DNA from: Pseudopedobacter saltans DSM 12145
GTDB taxonomy: Bacteria > Bacteroidota > Bacteroidia > Sphingobacteriales > Sphingobacteriaceae
Assembly (NCBI RefSeq): GCF_000190735.1
Contig: NC_015177.1
Coordinates: forward strand, 2,976,001 to 3,040,000
DNA: 64,000 nucleotides
Reading direction: 5' to 3'
In this document: positions 1 through 12,928 of the stretch, piece after piece
Position numbering within the stretch: position 1 is the stretch's first letter
Layout of the letters: each line of letters begins with the position of its first letter
The notes under the pieces: generated by a model
What the model was told of the DNA's origin: nothing
Database searches by the model: none
What the model saw: only the letters and a program-made list of their open reading frames with translations
Made by a program: the position numbers and the translations under genes

Positions 1-475
1 GCCTGAAAAAAATAAATTCCTCACCTGACCATATAGGAAACCAGTCGGGAAAGCTGCCTTTCAATATTGGAAAATAAAACATGTCTACCACTCTGCCATG
101 GAACAATTTTTCATATCCATAAATAACGCCATAAAAAACTGAGTCTATGATATTCCCCAGCGCTCCCGCGAAAATCAAGGCTACGCTTAAAATAAAACCG
201 CGGTGATATTTATGCTTTATCAGGTAATGCAAACCATAACCTATTCCCCCTACAGCTAATATTCTAAACAAAGACAATGCTAACTTTCCGGCTTCACCGC
301 CAAACTCCATACCAAATGCCATCCCATTATTCTCCGTAAAGTGAATAATAAAAAAATTCTTAATAATATGGAACTCCTGACCAATAAACATATTGGTTTT
401 TATCCATGTTTTAAGAACTTGATCAGCAATTAATACTAATAGAATAAGGATAATTGGTTTATTATATCCTTTCAT
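1..475 (-). CDS. lspA: Signal peptidase II, C-terminus cut by window start
   Basis: Lipoprotein signal peptidase of the inner membrane, which cleaves the signal peptide of prolipoproteins in front of the lipidated cysteine. My translation from the ATG at 475 gives 158 codons with the family hallmarks: hydrophobic first helix containing LIADQVLKTW, the NNGMAFG segment, GALGNIID, and GRVVDMF; the Asp residues of the last two motifs are the expected catalytic pair. The 3' end lies outside the window. The start overlaps the stop of the upstream DksA-like gene as TAATG, so the two are translationally coupled in the ileS operon. The many predicted lipoproteins in this window would be its substrates. 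Confidence 0.93.
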   Translation of the reverse strand, partial: MKGYNKPIILILLVLIADQVLKTWIKTNMFIGQEFHIIKNFFIIHFTENNGMAFGMEFGGEAGKLALSLFRILAVGGIGYGLHYLIKHKYHRGFILSVALIFAGALGNIIDSVFYGVIYGYEKLFHGRVVDMFYFPILKGSFPDWFPIWSGEEFIFFR

Positions 476-858
476 TAATTCTGTTTTAATTTAGCTTCCA
501 TACTTAAAGTGGCATGTGGTACAGCTCTTAAACGTTCTTTCTGAATAAGCTTACCTGTTTCGCGGCAAATGCCATATGTTTTATTTTCTATTCTTACCAG
601 TGCAGCTTCTAAATTCTCTATAAATTTTTTCTGCCTTGCTGCCAACTGATTAATTTGTTCTTTTTCTAATGTTGCAGAACCATCTTCCAATGTTTTAAAA
701 GTTCCTGCCGTATCATCTGTACCATTTGCATTAGGATTACTTAATGAATTGGCTAACAATGCTAACTCTTCCTTAGCACTATTCAACTTAGTGGTGATTA
801 ATTCTTTGAACTCTTGAAGTTCTGCATCTGAGTAACGGTTTTTAGCAACATTTTCCAT
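475..858 (-). CDS. DksA/TraR-family regulator without a complete zinc finger
   Basis: 127-aa protein of the DksA/TraR family, small proteins that bind RNA polymerase through the secondary channel. The N-terminal two-thirds is a charged helical, probably coiled-coil region (residues 5-90); the C-terminus has the family pattern YGICRETGKLI followed by ERLRAVPHATLS. The classical four-cysteine zinc finger is absent: only the first Cys remains, the CxxC partner is Thr and the second CxxC pair is replaced by residues without Cys. I recall cysteine-poor versions as common in Bacteroidetes. The gene sits 4 bp after ileS and overlaps lspA, an arrangement typical of this phylum. Its specific regulatory target cannot be read from the sequence. 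Confidence 0.85.
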   Translation of the reverse strand: MENVAKNRYSDAELQEFKELITTKLNSAKEELALLANSLSNPNANGTDDTAGTFKTLEDGSATLEKEQINQLAARQKKFIENLEAALVRIENKTYGICRETGKLIQKERLRAVPHATLSMEAKLKQN

Positions 859-862
859 AGTC

Positions 863-3800
863 TTAAATTTTACTTAGCAAGATAAATAATTTTTCGTTCT
901 CTATTTCTATGCTATCTCCTTCTGTCAATTTTAATATCTCAAACTCTTCAGAAAGGGTCTCGGCACAAATATATAATTTATTTTTTTCTACAGATTTTGA
1001 GATTAAAGAGTTATCCTCTAATAAAACCTTTATCTTATCTGTCACTTCAAAACCTTTATCTTTTCTTAGGTTTTGAATTCTATTGATAACTTCCCTTGCA
1101 ATCCCTTCTTCCTTTAACTCCTCTGTGATGGTAACATCTAATGCTACAGTCAATCTTCCAATATTTGTAACCTGCCATCCCGGTACATCCTCAGCAATTA
1201 TTTCTACATCTTCCACCGGTATGTCAAATGTTAGACCATCAACATCAAAAACGATGTTTCTGTTTGTCTCAAATGAATTTATTTGTTCATCCGTAAGATT
1301 TGTCAGATAATTACCAACAGCTTTCATGTTCTTTCCAACTTTAGGTCCCAAAGACTTAAAGTTTGGTTTGATTTTCTTTTTAATAATACCAGCCGTATCT
1401 GTAATATACTCAATTTCTTTGATATTAGTTTCTGATAAGATCAATTCCTTAACCTTTTCTACTTTTGCCTGAAACGCAGCATCCAAAACAGGTAACAATA
1501 TCTTATTTAATGGCTGCCTTACATTTATTCCAACTTTTTTACGTAACGATAATACCATCGAAGAAATATCCTGAGCTAACTGCATTCTTTCTTCTAGAGA
1601 TTTGTCAACTAATTCCTCATGATAAATAGGAAAATCCGCTAAATGAACAGATTCTACTTTCTCTCTGTCCGTTTCGCTGTTCAAATCATTAAATAACCTG
1701 TCGGAGAAAAACGGGGCAATTGGAGACATCAATTTAGCAACAGTTTCCAAACAAGTATATAAAGTTTGATATGCTGATATCTTATCTTCTGAATAATCAC
1801 CTTTCCAAAAACGCCTTCTGCTTAATCTAACGAACCAGTTACTTAAATGCTCATCCACAAAGTTTTGTATAGACCTTGCCGCTTTAGTAGGTTCAAAATC
1901 TTCGTAAAACTCATCAACCTCCTTAGTTAAGGTATTCAGTAAAGAAATAATCCAACGATCTATTTCCGGACGTTTACTGATGTCAATATCAGCTTCGCTA
2001 TACTTAAACCCGTCAATATTTGCATAAAGCGCAAAGAAAGCGTAAGTATTGTATAATGTACCGAAGAATTTTCTTCGCACCTCATCCAATCCTTCTATAT
2101 TAAACTTCAGATTATCCCAGGGAGAAGCATTACTTATCATGTACCAACGGGTTGCATCGGCACTATATTGTTCGATAGTAGAGAAAGGATCGACTGCATT
2201 TCCCAGACGTTTAGACATTTTATTTCCATTCTTATCTAGTACAAGTCCGTTAGAAATCACGTTTTTAAAAGCAATTCCTTGATTTCCATTCTCAAAATTT
2301 ACAGCTTTAATTTCAGGAGAGCATTCGCTCAACAAAGCGGCAATAGTATGTAGAGTAAAAAACCAGCCCCTTGTTTGGTCCACACCTTCTGCGATGAAAT
2401 CAGCAGGATAAGCCTTAGCGAATTCTTCCTGATTTTCGAAAGGATAATGCCATTGTGCGTAAGGCATTGCTCCCGAATCAAACCAAACATCTATCAGATC
2501 TGGTTCTCTAAACATTTTTTCTCCTTTTGAAGATACCAGAACAACATCATCAACAAAAGGTCTATGCATATCCTTCAAACGGAATCCTTCTGGCATAAAA
2601 CCTGCCTGCGCTGCTTCATCAATTTTAGAATTCAGCTCCCCTACCGATCCGATACAAATTTCTTCCGATCCATCTTCAGTTCTCCAGATAGGTAAAGGAG
2701 TCCCCCAATATCTGGAACGAGATAAATTCCAATCAACTAAATTTTCCAGCCAGTTACCGAAACGTCCGGTTCCAGTAGATTCCGGCTTCCAATTGATAGT
2801 TTTATTTAAAGCTACTAGCTTATCTTTAATAGCTGTTGTTTTAATAAACCAGCTATCTAAAGGATAGTAAAGCACTGGCTTGTCAGTTCTCCAGCAATGA
2901 GGATAACTGTGTTCGTATTTCTTAACGTCAAATGCTTTATTCTCTTCCTTTAGCTTAATTGCAATAAGAACATCTGTTGGTTTAAAATCCTCAGCTTTTC
3001 GCTCTTCATCAGAATAGTATTCCTCTTTCACGAATCTTCCTGCAAAATCTGTTACCTCCGGAATAAACCTTCCTTGTTTATCAACCAAAGGCAACTCATT
3101 TCCTCGCTCATCCTTAATCATTATAGATGGTACACCATTTTCCTTAGCTACCCTAAAGTCGTCCGCACCATATACAGACGCTATATGTACAATACCAGTA
3201 CCATCTTCAGTAGTTACAAAATCTCCTGGGATTACTCTAAAAGCATTAGCTTCAATTTCTTCACTGCTTACATAAGGAAGTAACTGATAATAGCGCAGAC
3301 CTACCAGTTCACTTCCTTTAAATTCATCTGTAACTTCCCATGGAATCAACTTGTCACCACCTTTATAATCTTGAAAAGACAAATCCTTTGCTTCCGCCTT
3401 AAAATGCTTTGCAACCAAATCCCTCGCCAAAACAACACTTACTGGCAAATGGGTATATTGATTAAAAGTCTTTACTTTAACATAATCTATATTCTCTCCA
3501 ATTGCCAAAGCACAATTCGATGGAAGCGTCCATGGAGTAGTGGTCCAGGCTATTATTACAGTATCTTCCTCATCCTCTTCAAATAAACGAGGTATTAAAG
3601 GATGAATTTGATCGCCCTTTAATCTAAACTCCGCTACAACGGAAGTATCCTTTACATCTCGATAAGTTCCGGGTTGATTGAGTTCATGCGAACTTAAGCC
3701 GGTACCTGCAGCAGGAGAATATGGCTGAACAGTATAACCTTTGTATAAGAACCCAGCGGTATGAAGTTCCTTTAAAATCCACCAAAGTGATTCTATATAG

Positions 3801-4258
3801 TCGTTTTTATAAGTAATATAAGGTTCATCCAAGTCAACCCAATATCCCATTTTCTCCGTTAGGTCGTTCCAGACATCCGTATAGCGCATAACCTCCTTCC
3901 GACAAGCTTCGTTATAGTCCTCAACTGAAATCTTCTTACCTATATCCTCTTTAGTTATACCCAATGATTTTTCTACAGCCAATTCAATTGGCAGGCCATG
4001 AGTATCCCAACCACCCTTTCTTTTTACCTGGTAGCCTTTAAGCGTCTTATAACGACAAAAAATATCTTTAATAGAACGGGCCATTACATGATGTATGCCG
4101 GGCATACCGTTTGCAGAAGGAGGACCTTCGAAAAAAGTATACGGTTTAGAATCTGGCCTATTATTAATGCTTTTAGCAAAAACATCATTTTCCTTCCAAT
4201 TCTCTAAAACCTCTTTTCCAATTTGAGATAAATTCAGTTGTTTATATTCCTTATACAT
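863..4258 (-). CDS. ileS: Isoleucyl-tRNA synthetase
   Basis: Class I aminoacyl-tRNA synthetase, 1131 aa, charging tRNA-Ile with isoleucine in the cytoplasm. The HIGH-type signature is PGIHH near residue 53 and the KMSKR loop is at about residues 679-683. The editing (CP1) domain carries TTTPWTLPSN and GTGIVH. The C-terminal part is long and I see no cysteine-rich zinc finger at the very end, which together with the length resembles the eukaryote-like (type 2) IleRS lineage rather than the roughly 940-aa type 1; this class assignment is inference. First gene of the operon with the DksA-like gene and lspA. The start at 4258 is supported by the conserved N-terminus and a promoter-like box about 28 bp upstream. 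Confidence 0.97.
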   Translation of the reverse strand: MYKEYKQLNLSQIGKEVLENWKENDVFAKSINNRPDSKPYTFFEGPPSANGMPGIHHVMARSIKDIFCRYKTLKGYQVKRKGGWDTHGLPIELAVEKSLGITKEDIGKKISVEDYNEACRKEVMRYTDVWNDLTEKMGYWVDLDEPYITYKNDYIESLWWILKELHTAGFLYKGYTVQPYSPAAGTGLSSHELNQPGTYRDVKDTSVVAEFRLKGDQIHPLIPRLFEEDEEDTVIIAWTTTPWTLPSNCALAIGENIDYVKVKTFNQYTHLPVSVVLARDLVAKHFKAEAKDLSFQDYKGGDKLIPWEVTDEFKGSELVGLRYYQLLPYVSSEEIEANAFRVIPGDFVTTEDGTGIVHIASVYGADDFRVAKENGVPSIMIKDERGNELPLVDKQGRFIPEVTDFAGRFVKEEYYSDEERKAEDFKPTDVLIAIKLKEENKAFDVKKYEHSYPHCWRTDKPVLYYPLDSWFIKTTAIKDKLVALNKTINWKPESTGTGRFGNWLENLVDWNLSRSRYWGTPLPIWRTEDGSEEICIGSVGELNSKIDEAAQAGFMPEGFRLKDMHRPFVDDVVLVSSKGEKMFREPDLIDVWFDSGAMPYAQWHYPFENQEEFAKAYPADFIAEGVDQTRGWFFTLHTIAALLSECSPEIKAVNFENGNQGIAFKNVISNGLVLDKNGNKMSKRLGNAVDPFSTIEQYSADATRWYMISNASPWDNLKFNIEGLDEVRRKFFGTLYNTYAFFALYANIDGFKYSEADIDISKRPEIDRWIISLLNTLTKEVDEFYEDFEPTKAARSIQNFVDEHLSNWFVRLSRRRFWKGDYSEDKISAYQTLYTCLETVAKLMSPIAPFFSDRLFNDLNSETDREKVESVHLADFPIYHEELVDKSLEERMQLAQDISSMVLSLRKKVGINVRQPLNKILLPVLDAAFQAKVEKVKELILSETNIKEIEYITDTAGIIKKKIKPNFKSLGPKVGKNMKAVGNYLTNLTDEQINSFETNRNIVFDVDGLTFDIPVEDVEIIAEDVPGWQVTNIGRLTVALDVTITEELKEEGIAREVINRIQNLRKDKGFEVTDKIKVLLEDNSLISKSVEKNKLYICAETLSEEFEILKLTEGDSIEIENEKLFILLSKI

Positions 4259-4285
4259 CGGCTAATGTCTTCAATTTTAAGGTTG

Positions 4286-4293
4286 CAAATTTA
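4286..4293 (-). promoter_or_regulatory. Candidate -7 box for the ileS operon
   Basis: On the minus strand this reads TAAATTTG, an exact match to the Bacteroidetes -7 consensus TAnnTTTG. No good TTG is found at the expected -33 distance, so only half of the promoter is convincing. It would give a leader of roughly 20 nt in front of ileS. Confidence 0.4.
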
Positions 4294-4497
4294 CTAAATA
4301 TGTCTCTCAATTTCACTTTTGTTTTGAAAATTAAGAGTTTATAGATATTAAGGGTATATATCAAAAATAACGCTCGTGAGTAAAAGTAAATTTCTTCTAC
4401 AAGAGCCCGCTTCTCAGGAGAAGTATCATATCTAAAAGCAAAACTATATGGAAATACAAGAGATATCATTACATGATAGAGTAAATATTGGAATTGG

Positions 4498-4680
4498 TTA
4501 GCTGGAGGTCCCTTGCCTTTAGGGCTATCTTATACGGAACAGGAAAGCTACCCGTAGTACGCCTGGCCTTGGACTTACCAATATTCTGCCTCATTCCCCG
4601 CTATGCACCGCCCAGGACAGGAAGCAACATGGGATCTGACATACATCATTCAACCAGCTGGGATCCTCCCTGAAATAATG
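4498..4680. other. GC-rich, apparently structured stretch without a clear gene
   Basis: The interval 4320-4780 between ileS and the rRNA terminator has no credible protein gene. Its section 4498-4680 is clearly richer in G and C than the surrounding intergenic DNA. Its ends can pair: GGAGGTCCC at 4504-4512 with GGGATCCTCC at 4660-4669 (9 bp, one bulged base). Inside, TATG (4602-4605) and CCC (4611-4613) can pair with GGG (4631-4633) and CATA (4640-4643) around a loop containing CAGGACAGGAAGCAAC. That loop recalls, but does not match, the SRP RNA domain IV pattern; the distal stem would be about 4 nt too short. It could be a structured RNA or a degenerate remnant. Strand unknown. Confidence 0.25.
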
Positions 4681-4787
4681 TGAACATACCTGGTAATAAT
4701 AGATGGAATGGAAAGGCTACGACGGGTTGGGTTTATGTGATTGGGCCGCGGCGGGATATGCGCCCTGGCCTCGCCCAAAAACAATAA

Positions 4788-4818
4788 AAGGGACCTTCGC
4801 AATAGCTGAAGATCCCTT
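4788..4818 (-). terminator. Intrinsic terminator of the rRNA operon
   Basis: Perfect 11-bp stem (4788-4798 with 4808-4818, one G-U pair) and a 9-nt loop. On the minus strand it is followed by TTTATTGTTTTTGG. It lies just beyond the 3' end of the 5S gene, where the operon should end. Confidence 0.8.
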
Positions 4819-4825
4819 CTTTAAG

Positions 4826-4937
4826 GTAAGGCACCGACCTACTCTCCCACATGTTACTGCAGTACCATCGGCTCTGGCGGGCTTAACTGCTCTGTTCGGA
4901 ATGGGAAGAGGTGGACACCGCCGATATAGGCACCCGA
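4826..4937 (-). rRNA. rrf: 5S ribosomal RNA
   Basis: The minus strand carries the conserved 5S core (CCCATTCCGAACAGAG, GTTAAGCCCGCCAGAGCC, GATGGTACTGC, GGGAGAGTAGGTCGGTGCC). The terminal helix pairs GGTGCC at 4934-4929 with GGTGCC at 4835-4830 through G-U pairs. Ends are set by this helix and are good to a few bases. Last gene of the rRNA operon. Confidence 0.93.
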
Positions 4938-5008
4938 ATATCTTTGTTCGGTATGACATATCATTGAAAGAAGCAGGACAGAGAAAACAACAGTTAGGCA
5001 AGCCCAAT

Positions 5009-7878
<2,870 letters not shown>

Positions 7879-8011
7879 CATTGCTGATGGCATACGCCAT
7901 CTGCTGTCTTCTCTTTTTCTACTTCTTCCAATATGTCAAAGAACTTTCTGAAGTTCATAGCTAGATGTTATTAGTATCGCTACTCTTTTCATTTCACTAT
8001 TTACTTCCTCG

Positions 8012-8085
8012 TGGAGAATAACGGATTCGAACCGTTGACCCCCTGCGTGCAAGGCAGGTGCTCTAGCCAGCTGAGCTAATTCCCC
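8012..8085 (-). tRNA. tRNA-Ala (anticodon TGC)
   Basis: 74 nt. The 5' GGGGAAT acceptor strand pairs with ATTCTCC at the 3' end; D-arm AGCTCAGCTGGCTAGAGC, anticodon loop CTTGCAC giving TGC, and T-arm GGTTCGAATCC are all present. The 3' CCA is not encoded. Lies in the 16S-23S spacer. Confidence 0.95.
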
Positions 8086-8103
8086 TCTTAAGGATGTCCC
8101 CTG

Positions 8104-8177
8104 TAGTCCCGAGCAGATTTGAACTGCTGACCCCTACATTATCAGTGTAGTGCTCTAACCAACTGAGCTACGGGACT
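8104..8177 (-). tRNA. tRNA-Ile (anticodon GAT)
   Basis: 74 nt. Acceptor AGTCCCG pairs with CGGGACT; D-arm AGCTCAGTTGGTTAGAGC, anticodon loop CTGATAA giving GAT, T-arm AGTTCAAATCT. CCA is not encoded. The Ile-then-Ala order in the spacer is the usual one for Bacteroidetes rRNA operons. Confidence 0.95.
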
Positions 8178-8290
8178 ATATTCCCCTTAGCCTGCCGTTA
8201 TCTTCACTAACCGGCTACATCTCTTTAAAGGTTCATCTCTTTTTTTGATTAAGATATATTCATATAGCACCGTCCGTCTCGGACAGCTCC

Positions 8291-9821
<1,531 letters not shown>

Positions 9822-10035
9822 AAAATGTTATGTTCGATACTGACATGATGTCAATATTTCTTTTTTCTTGTCTTCCGTCTGTCCCGACGTTTGTTGACTG
9901 TGCTATATGATATGATCTTAAAGAACTTCCCGCCTTCCAGTCACTGGTCGGCTTTTATATCTTCCACCCATTCAGGTGGGAAATCTTTTTCGCTTTGTTT
10001 CCGTAGCCCTCGTGGCTCCGTCCCGTTCGGGAGTG

Positions 10036-10065
10036 CAAAGGTAGGAATCTTTTTCTTTCCTGCAA
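10036..10065 (-). promoter_or_regulatory. rRNA promoter P2 (proximal)
   Basis: Minus strand: TTG at 10065-10063, a spacer of exactly 19 bp, and TACCTTTG at 10043-10036, a full match to the Bacteroidetes -33/-7 promoter. An A-rich block directly upstream (10066-10087) could serve as an UP-like element. CACTCCC follows the -7 box, as in P1. Confidence 0.85.
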
Positions 10066-10194
10066 GAACTTTTTTTTATTTTTTTTCAGCAACCCTTTTT
10101 TCTCTCTTTATCCCTCTCCTGCTAACCCTTTAAGCTGCTGCCGTTCCTGCCTATTCCTTCAGTTTCCTATGCCCCTTCCTCGCGATTGGGAGTG

Positions 10195-10224
10195 CAAATG
10201 TACGAACTTTATATTAACCCGCAA
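10195..10224 (-). promoter_or_regulatory. rRNA promoter P1 (distal)
   Basis: Minus strand: TTG at 10224-10222, exactly 19 bp spacer, TACATTTG at 10202-10195. It shares the box-spacer-box geometry and the following CACTCCC with P2, 159 bp downstream. Confidence 0.83.
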
Positions 10225-10304
10225 ATCTTTTTAAAACCTTTTTATACCATTAAACGCAATCAACTGGCTGACAGGGGAATACTTTTAAAGAAATTCGATT
10301 TTAC

Positions 10305-11156
10305 TTAAAACCCTTCTCGATTACGCACAAAATTAAAAAGCTCGTTGATTGGCTTTTCCAGAATAATCCCTACGTTAACCCCATGTTTTTTACAAACCTT
10401 CTTTAAAATACTCTGAAATTCGAAAGCTGTTGGCCCCACAAAATTGCAGACATATTCTTTATAGTGTTTATAAGTTAATATATGAGTCCTTACAAAATCA
10501 TCCAATCCTTTCTCTAAAAGATCCGAACAGTATGGATGATCGATATGCCTTTTTAAGAATATATTATGGGATGAAAGGTAAAAATTAGGCAATGGCTTTT
10601 GATATATACTTTGAATTACATCTTCTTTTGTCACTTTGAATTCTTCGAAGAACAAAGCTTCTAAGTCAGAAGGCATCTTTTTATAAAGGAACTCTGTGAT
10701 TAATTTCTTCCCAAAAAGGGTCCCAGATCCTTCGTCATCGAATATATATCCTAGCCCATGTACTCCTTCATGGAGAATCTTACCATCATAAAAAGATATA
10801 TTTGATCCTGTTCCTAAAATGCAATTGATACCAGGCTTGTCCTTACAGGTTGCGTAAGCCGAACCGAGTATATCATTTTCTACATTTACAAAAGCATTAG
10901 GAAATCTTAAAGTAAGTGCATTTGTCACAGTCTCTCTACGGTCCGGGCTGTTGCACCCTGCTCCAAAAAAATGAACTTCTGTTATACCTGATATATACTC
11001 ATCAAGTATTTTAATAGCATTGAGAACTTTAACTATTTCTCTCTCCGAAAGAAAAAAAGGGTTAATTCCGGGGCTGGAAAATTCTAAAATCTCTTTATTC
11101 TCCAACAACAACACCCAATCGGTAACCGCAGATCCCCCGTCAGCAACTAATAACAT
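10305..11156 (-). CDS. BadF/BadG-type ATPase, probable N-acetylglucosamine kinase-like sugar kinase
   Basis: 283-aa cytoplasmic protein of the ASKHA fold. The N-terminal phosphate-1 motif reads DGGSAVTDW (residues 6-14) and the phosphate-2 motif is CILGTGSN near residue 117; GFDDEGSG-like GYIFDDEGSG follows, as in Bacteroidetes proteins annotated as BadF/BadG/BcrA/BcrD ATPases or N-acetylglucosamine kinases. The substrate is not shown by the sequence; amino-sugar phosphorylation is the family-based guess. It begins 2 bp after the response regulator gene and is probably co-transcribed with it. Confidence 0.85.
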   Translation of the reverse strand: MLLVADGGSAVTDWVLLLENKEILEFSSPGINPFFLSEREIVKVLNAIKILDEYISGITEVHFFGAGCNSPDRRETVTNALTLRFPNAFVNVENDILGSAYATCKDKPGINCILGTGSNISFYDGKILHEGVHGLGYIFDDEGSGTLFGKKLITEFLYKKMPSDLEALFFEEFKVTKEDVIQSIYQKPLPNFYLSSHNIFLKRHIDHPYCSDLLEKGLDDFVRTHILTYKHYKEYVCNFVGPTAFEFQSILKKVCKKHGVNVGIILEKPINELFNFVRNREGF

Positions 11157-11158
11157 TT

Positions 11159-11551
11159 CTAAATTCCCTTTAAAGTATCTGCAGTAAGCGGTTTTCCGTA
11201 AAAATCTGAAACATTATTAAATTCATCGATCTTTTTATGATCTGTAGGATCCAGAGAGGACGATAGCATGACTATCTTCACTTCGTTTTTATGATAGAAA
11301 GGCAATTGTTGAAATTCTACTAAAAAATCGAAACCCGTCTTGACCGGCATTTTTATATCGACAAAAATAACCTGTGGTAATTGCTCAGGATTAGCAGAAA
11401 GCTGTTTTAAAAACTTAATAGCGTCTTCGCAAGATTGCTGGATGTACACTTTCTCCGCAAAAAAAGTACTGGAGATAACTTTCTCATTAATCGCATTGTC
11501 TATGTGATTATCATCAACCAGCAGCACATTTTTATATTTATATGATGACAT
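11159..11551 (-). CDS. Single-domain response regulator (REC only)
   Basis: 130-aa CheY-like receiver without an output domain. VLLVDDN near residue 10 provides the acidic pocket, IFVDIKMP the phosphoacceptor Asp, MLSSS the conserved Ser/Thr position and YGKPL the conserved Lys. No sensor kinase is next to it. It shares a transcript with the BadF-type kinase gene (2 bp gap). The partner kinase and the target are unknown. Confidence 0.88.
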   Translation of the reverse strand: MSSYKYKNVLLVDDNHIDNAINEKVISSTFFAEKVYIQQSCEDAIKFLKQLSANPEQLPQVIFVDIKMPVKTGFDFLVEFQQLPFYHKNEVKIVMLSSSLDPTDHKKIDEFNNVSDFYGKPLTADTLKGI

Positions 11552-11572
11552 ATAGATAGTTTATAAAGTCAA

Positions 11573-11580
11573 CAAATATA
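11573..11580 (-). promoter_or_regulatory. Candidate -7 box for the response regulator/kinase pair
   Basis: Minus strand TATATTTG matches TAnnTTTG exactly, 22 bp upstream of the start codon. At the 19-bp distance the -33 position reads TTT, one base off TTG. It falls inside the 59-bp gap after the TolC-like gene, separating the pair from the efflux operon. Confidence 0.45.
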
Positions 11581-11610
11581 GAAAAGATGAAGGATATAAA
11601 AATCTTTCTC

Positions 11611-12927
11611 TTAAAGTTCTATAGTTCCTGCCAGTTCTCTAAGTGAAATTTCGGCAAGCTTCGCCTTAAATTGAGCGTTTGAAAACCTTGCGTTTGCGTC
11701 TACAAAGTTTCTCTGTGCCTCTCTCAATTCCAGCGGGCCAATACTTCCTAATTTGTACTTTTCTAATGTGATCTTTAAATTTTCTTCGGCTACATCCACA
11801 TTTCGCTTCTCTAATTCAACCAATCTTAGATTAGTTTGATAATCGCTATACAGATTAATTAATTGCGCATTAACGTTTTGGATTATTTTTTCTGTATTAA
11901 GCTTGGAGTTGTTCAGCTCGATCTTAGCATTCTTTTCATTTTTATTCTGCTGAAGCCCGTTAAAAATATTTACAGAGGCTGTTATTCCATAATTAAATCC
12001 ATGACTATTGGATCGGATGGAAAAACCGGTAGGAGGCGATGTTGTTTTGGCAAAATTATAGCCGGATGTAAGCGCTATTGTAGGATATCTTGCTCCCCGC
12101 ACACTCTTAAGGTTTAGTTCTGATAACTTTTGATTTACCGCAGCGATCTGTAATTGAGGATTCTGTGATGATAATTGCTGTTGTAATGTTTCGTAAGAAA
12201 GAGACTTATCCACAATAATAGTATCCGAAATATTAAAAGAAGTATTCAAATCTCTGGCTAATAACTCATTCAGCTTTGTTTTGCTGGTGCTATATTGCCC
12301 TCTTTGCCTCAACAAAAGCGAACTATCGGCAGTTAAATCTACTTTTGCTGCGAGTAATTCCAATTTTGATCCTTTTCCGATTTTATAGCGGCTATCCGCA
12401 TTTTTCAAGCGGGTTTGCGATACTTCCAATGCAGTTTGCGTAGCGTCCAGCTGTTGTTCCTGAGAAACTAAATCAAAATAAGAAGCTATGATATCCGCTA
12501 TCGTGGCTTGGATATTCGACTTAACATTTAATTCTCCCAGTCTATCAAACTCCTTTAATTTATCATAATTGGTGAACATCTGGAATCCATCGAAGATCCT
12601 CCAGTTTAAACTGGCTCCATAATTCAGATTAGTTGTTTTAGCATTATCGGCATTTCTTGTTCCTCCGTTTGACAACTCCACTTCCGACGTTTGCACATTG
12701 TTTACATCTGTCAAATTACCTGTAACAACTGGCAGCATACCAGAAATACCATATTTTAAATCATTGGCACTGATCTCTTTTAAATTCTTACTTAATTTTA
12801 TGTCGTAGTTATTTTCTAAGCCTATTTTAATAGCATCCTCTAAAGTCAGTCTATTATTCTGTGCATTTATCTTATTTGTACAGAATAGAGATAGGATTAC
12901 TAAGAAATAGATTATCTGCTTCTTCAT
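11611..12927 (-). CDS. TolC-like outer membrane efflux protein
   Basis: 438-aa outer-membrane channel of the OEP/TolC family, exporting substrates delivered by the RND pump. A signal peptide ends at INAQN (about residue 22). Two repeated OEP units follow, each with long helices rich in Ala, Leu, Gln and Asn (residues 25-215 and 225-435); GSKLELLAAKVDL and GPLELREAQRNFVDA are the typical turning segments. It starts 1 bp after the pump gene and is the last gene of the adaptor-pump-channel operon. No N-terminal lipobox is visible, so anchoring is by the barrel alone. Confidence 0.93.
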   Translation of the reverse strand: MKKQIIYFLVILSLFCTNKINAQNNRLTLEDAIKIGLENNYDIKLSKNLKEISANDLKYGISGMLPVVTGNLTDVNNVQTSEVELSNGGTRNADNAKTTNLNYGASLNWRIFDGFQMFTNYDKLKEFDRLGELNVKSNIQATIADIIASYFDLVSQEQQLDATQTALEVSQTRLKNADSRYKIGKGSKLELLAAKVDLTADSSLLLRQRGQYSTSKTKLNELLARDLNTSFNISDTIIVDKSLSYETLQQQLSSQNPQLQIAAVNQKLSELNLKSVRGARYPTIALTSGYNFAKTTSPPTGFSIRSNSHGFNYGITASVNIFNGLQQNKNEKNAKIELNNSKLNTEKIIQNVNAQLINLYSDYQTNLRLVELEKRNVDVAEENLKITLEKYKLGSIGPLELREAQRNFVDANARFSNAQFKAKLAEISLRELAGTIEL

Positions 12928-12928
12928 A

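Larger units (their letters stand above)
9822..10304 (-). other. rRNA operon leader and promoter region
   Basis: 483 bp without a protein gene between the kinase stop and 16S. It holds two tandem promoters (see separate entries), T- and A-rich blocks upstream of the proximal one, and about 210 nt of transcribed leader, presumably containing one half of the 16S processing stem. Confidence 0.75.

Noticed and set aside
4602-4643. SRP RNA (4.5S) gene
   Set aside because: The loop resembles the domain IV motif, but the tetraloop stem is about 4 nt too short and the symmetric loop is not formed. Kept only as a structured stretch.
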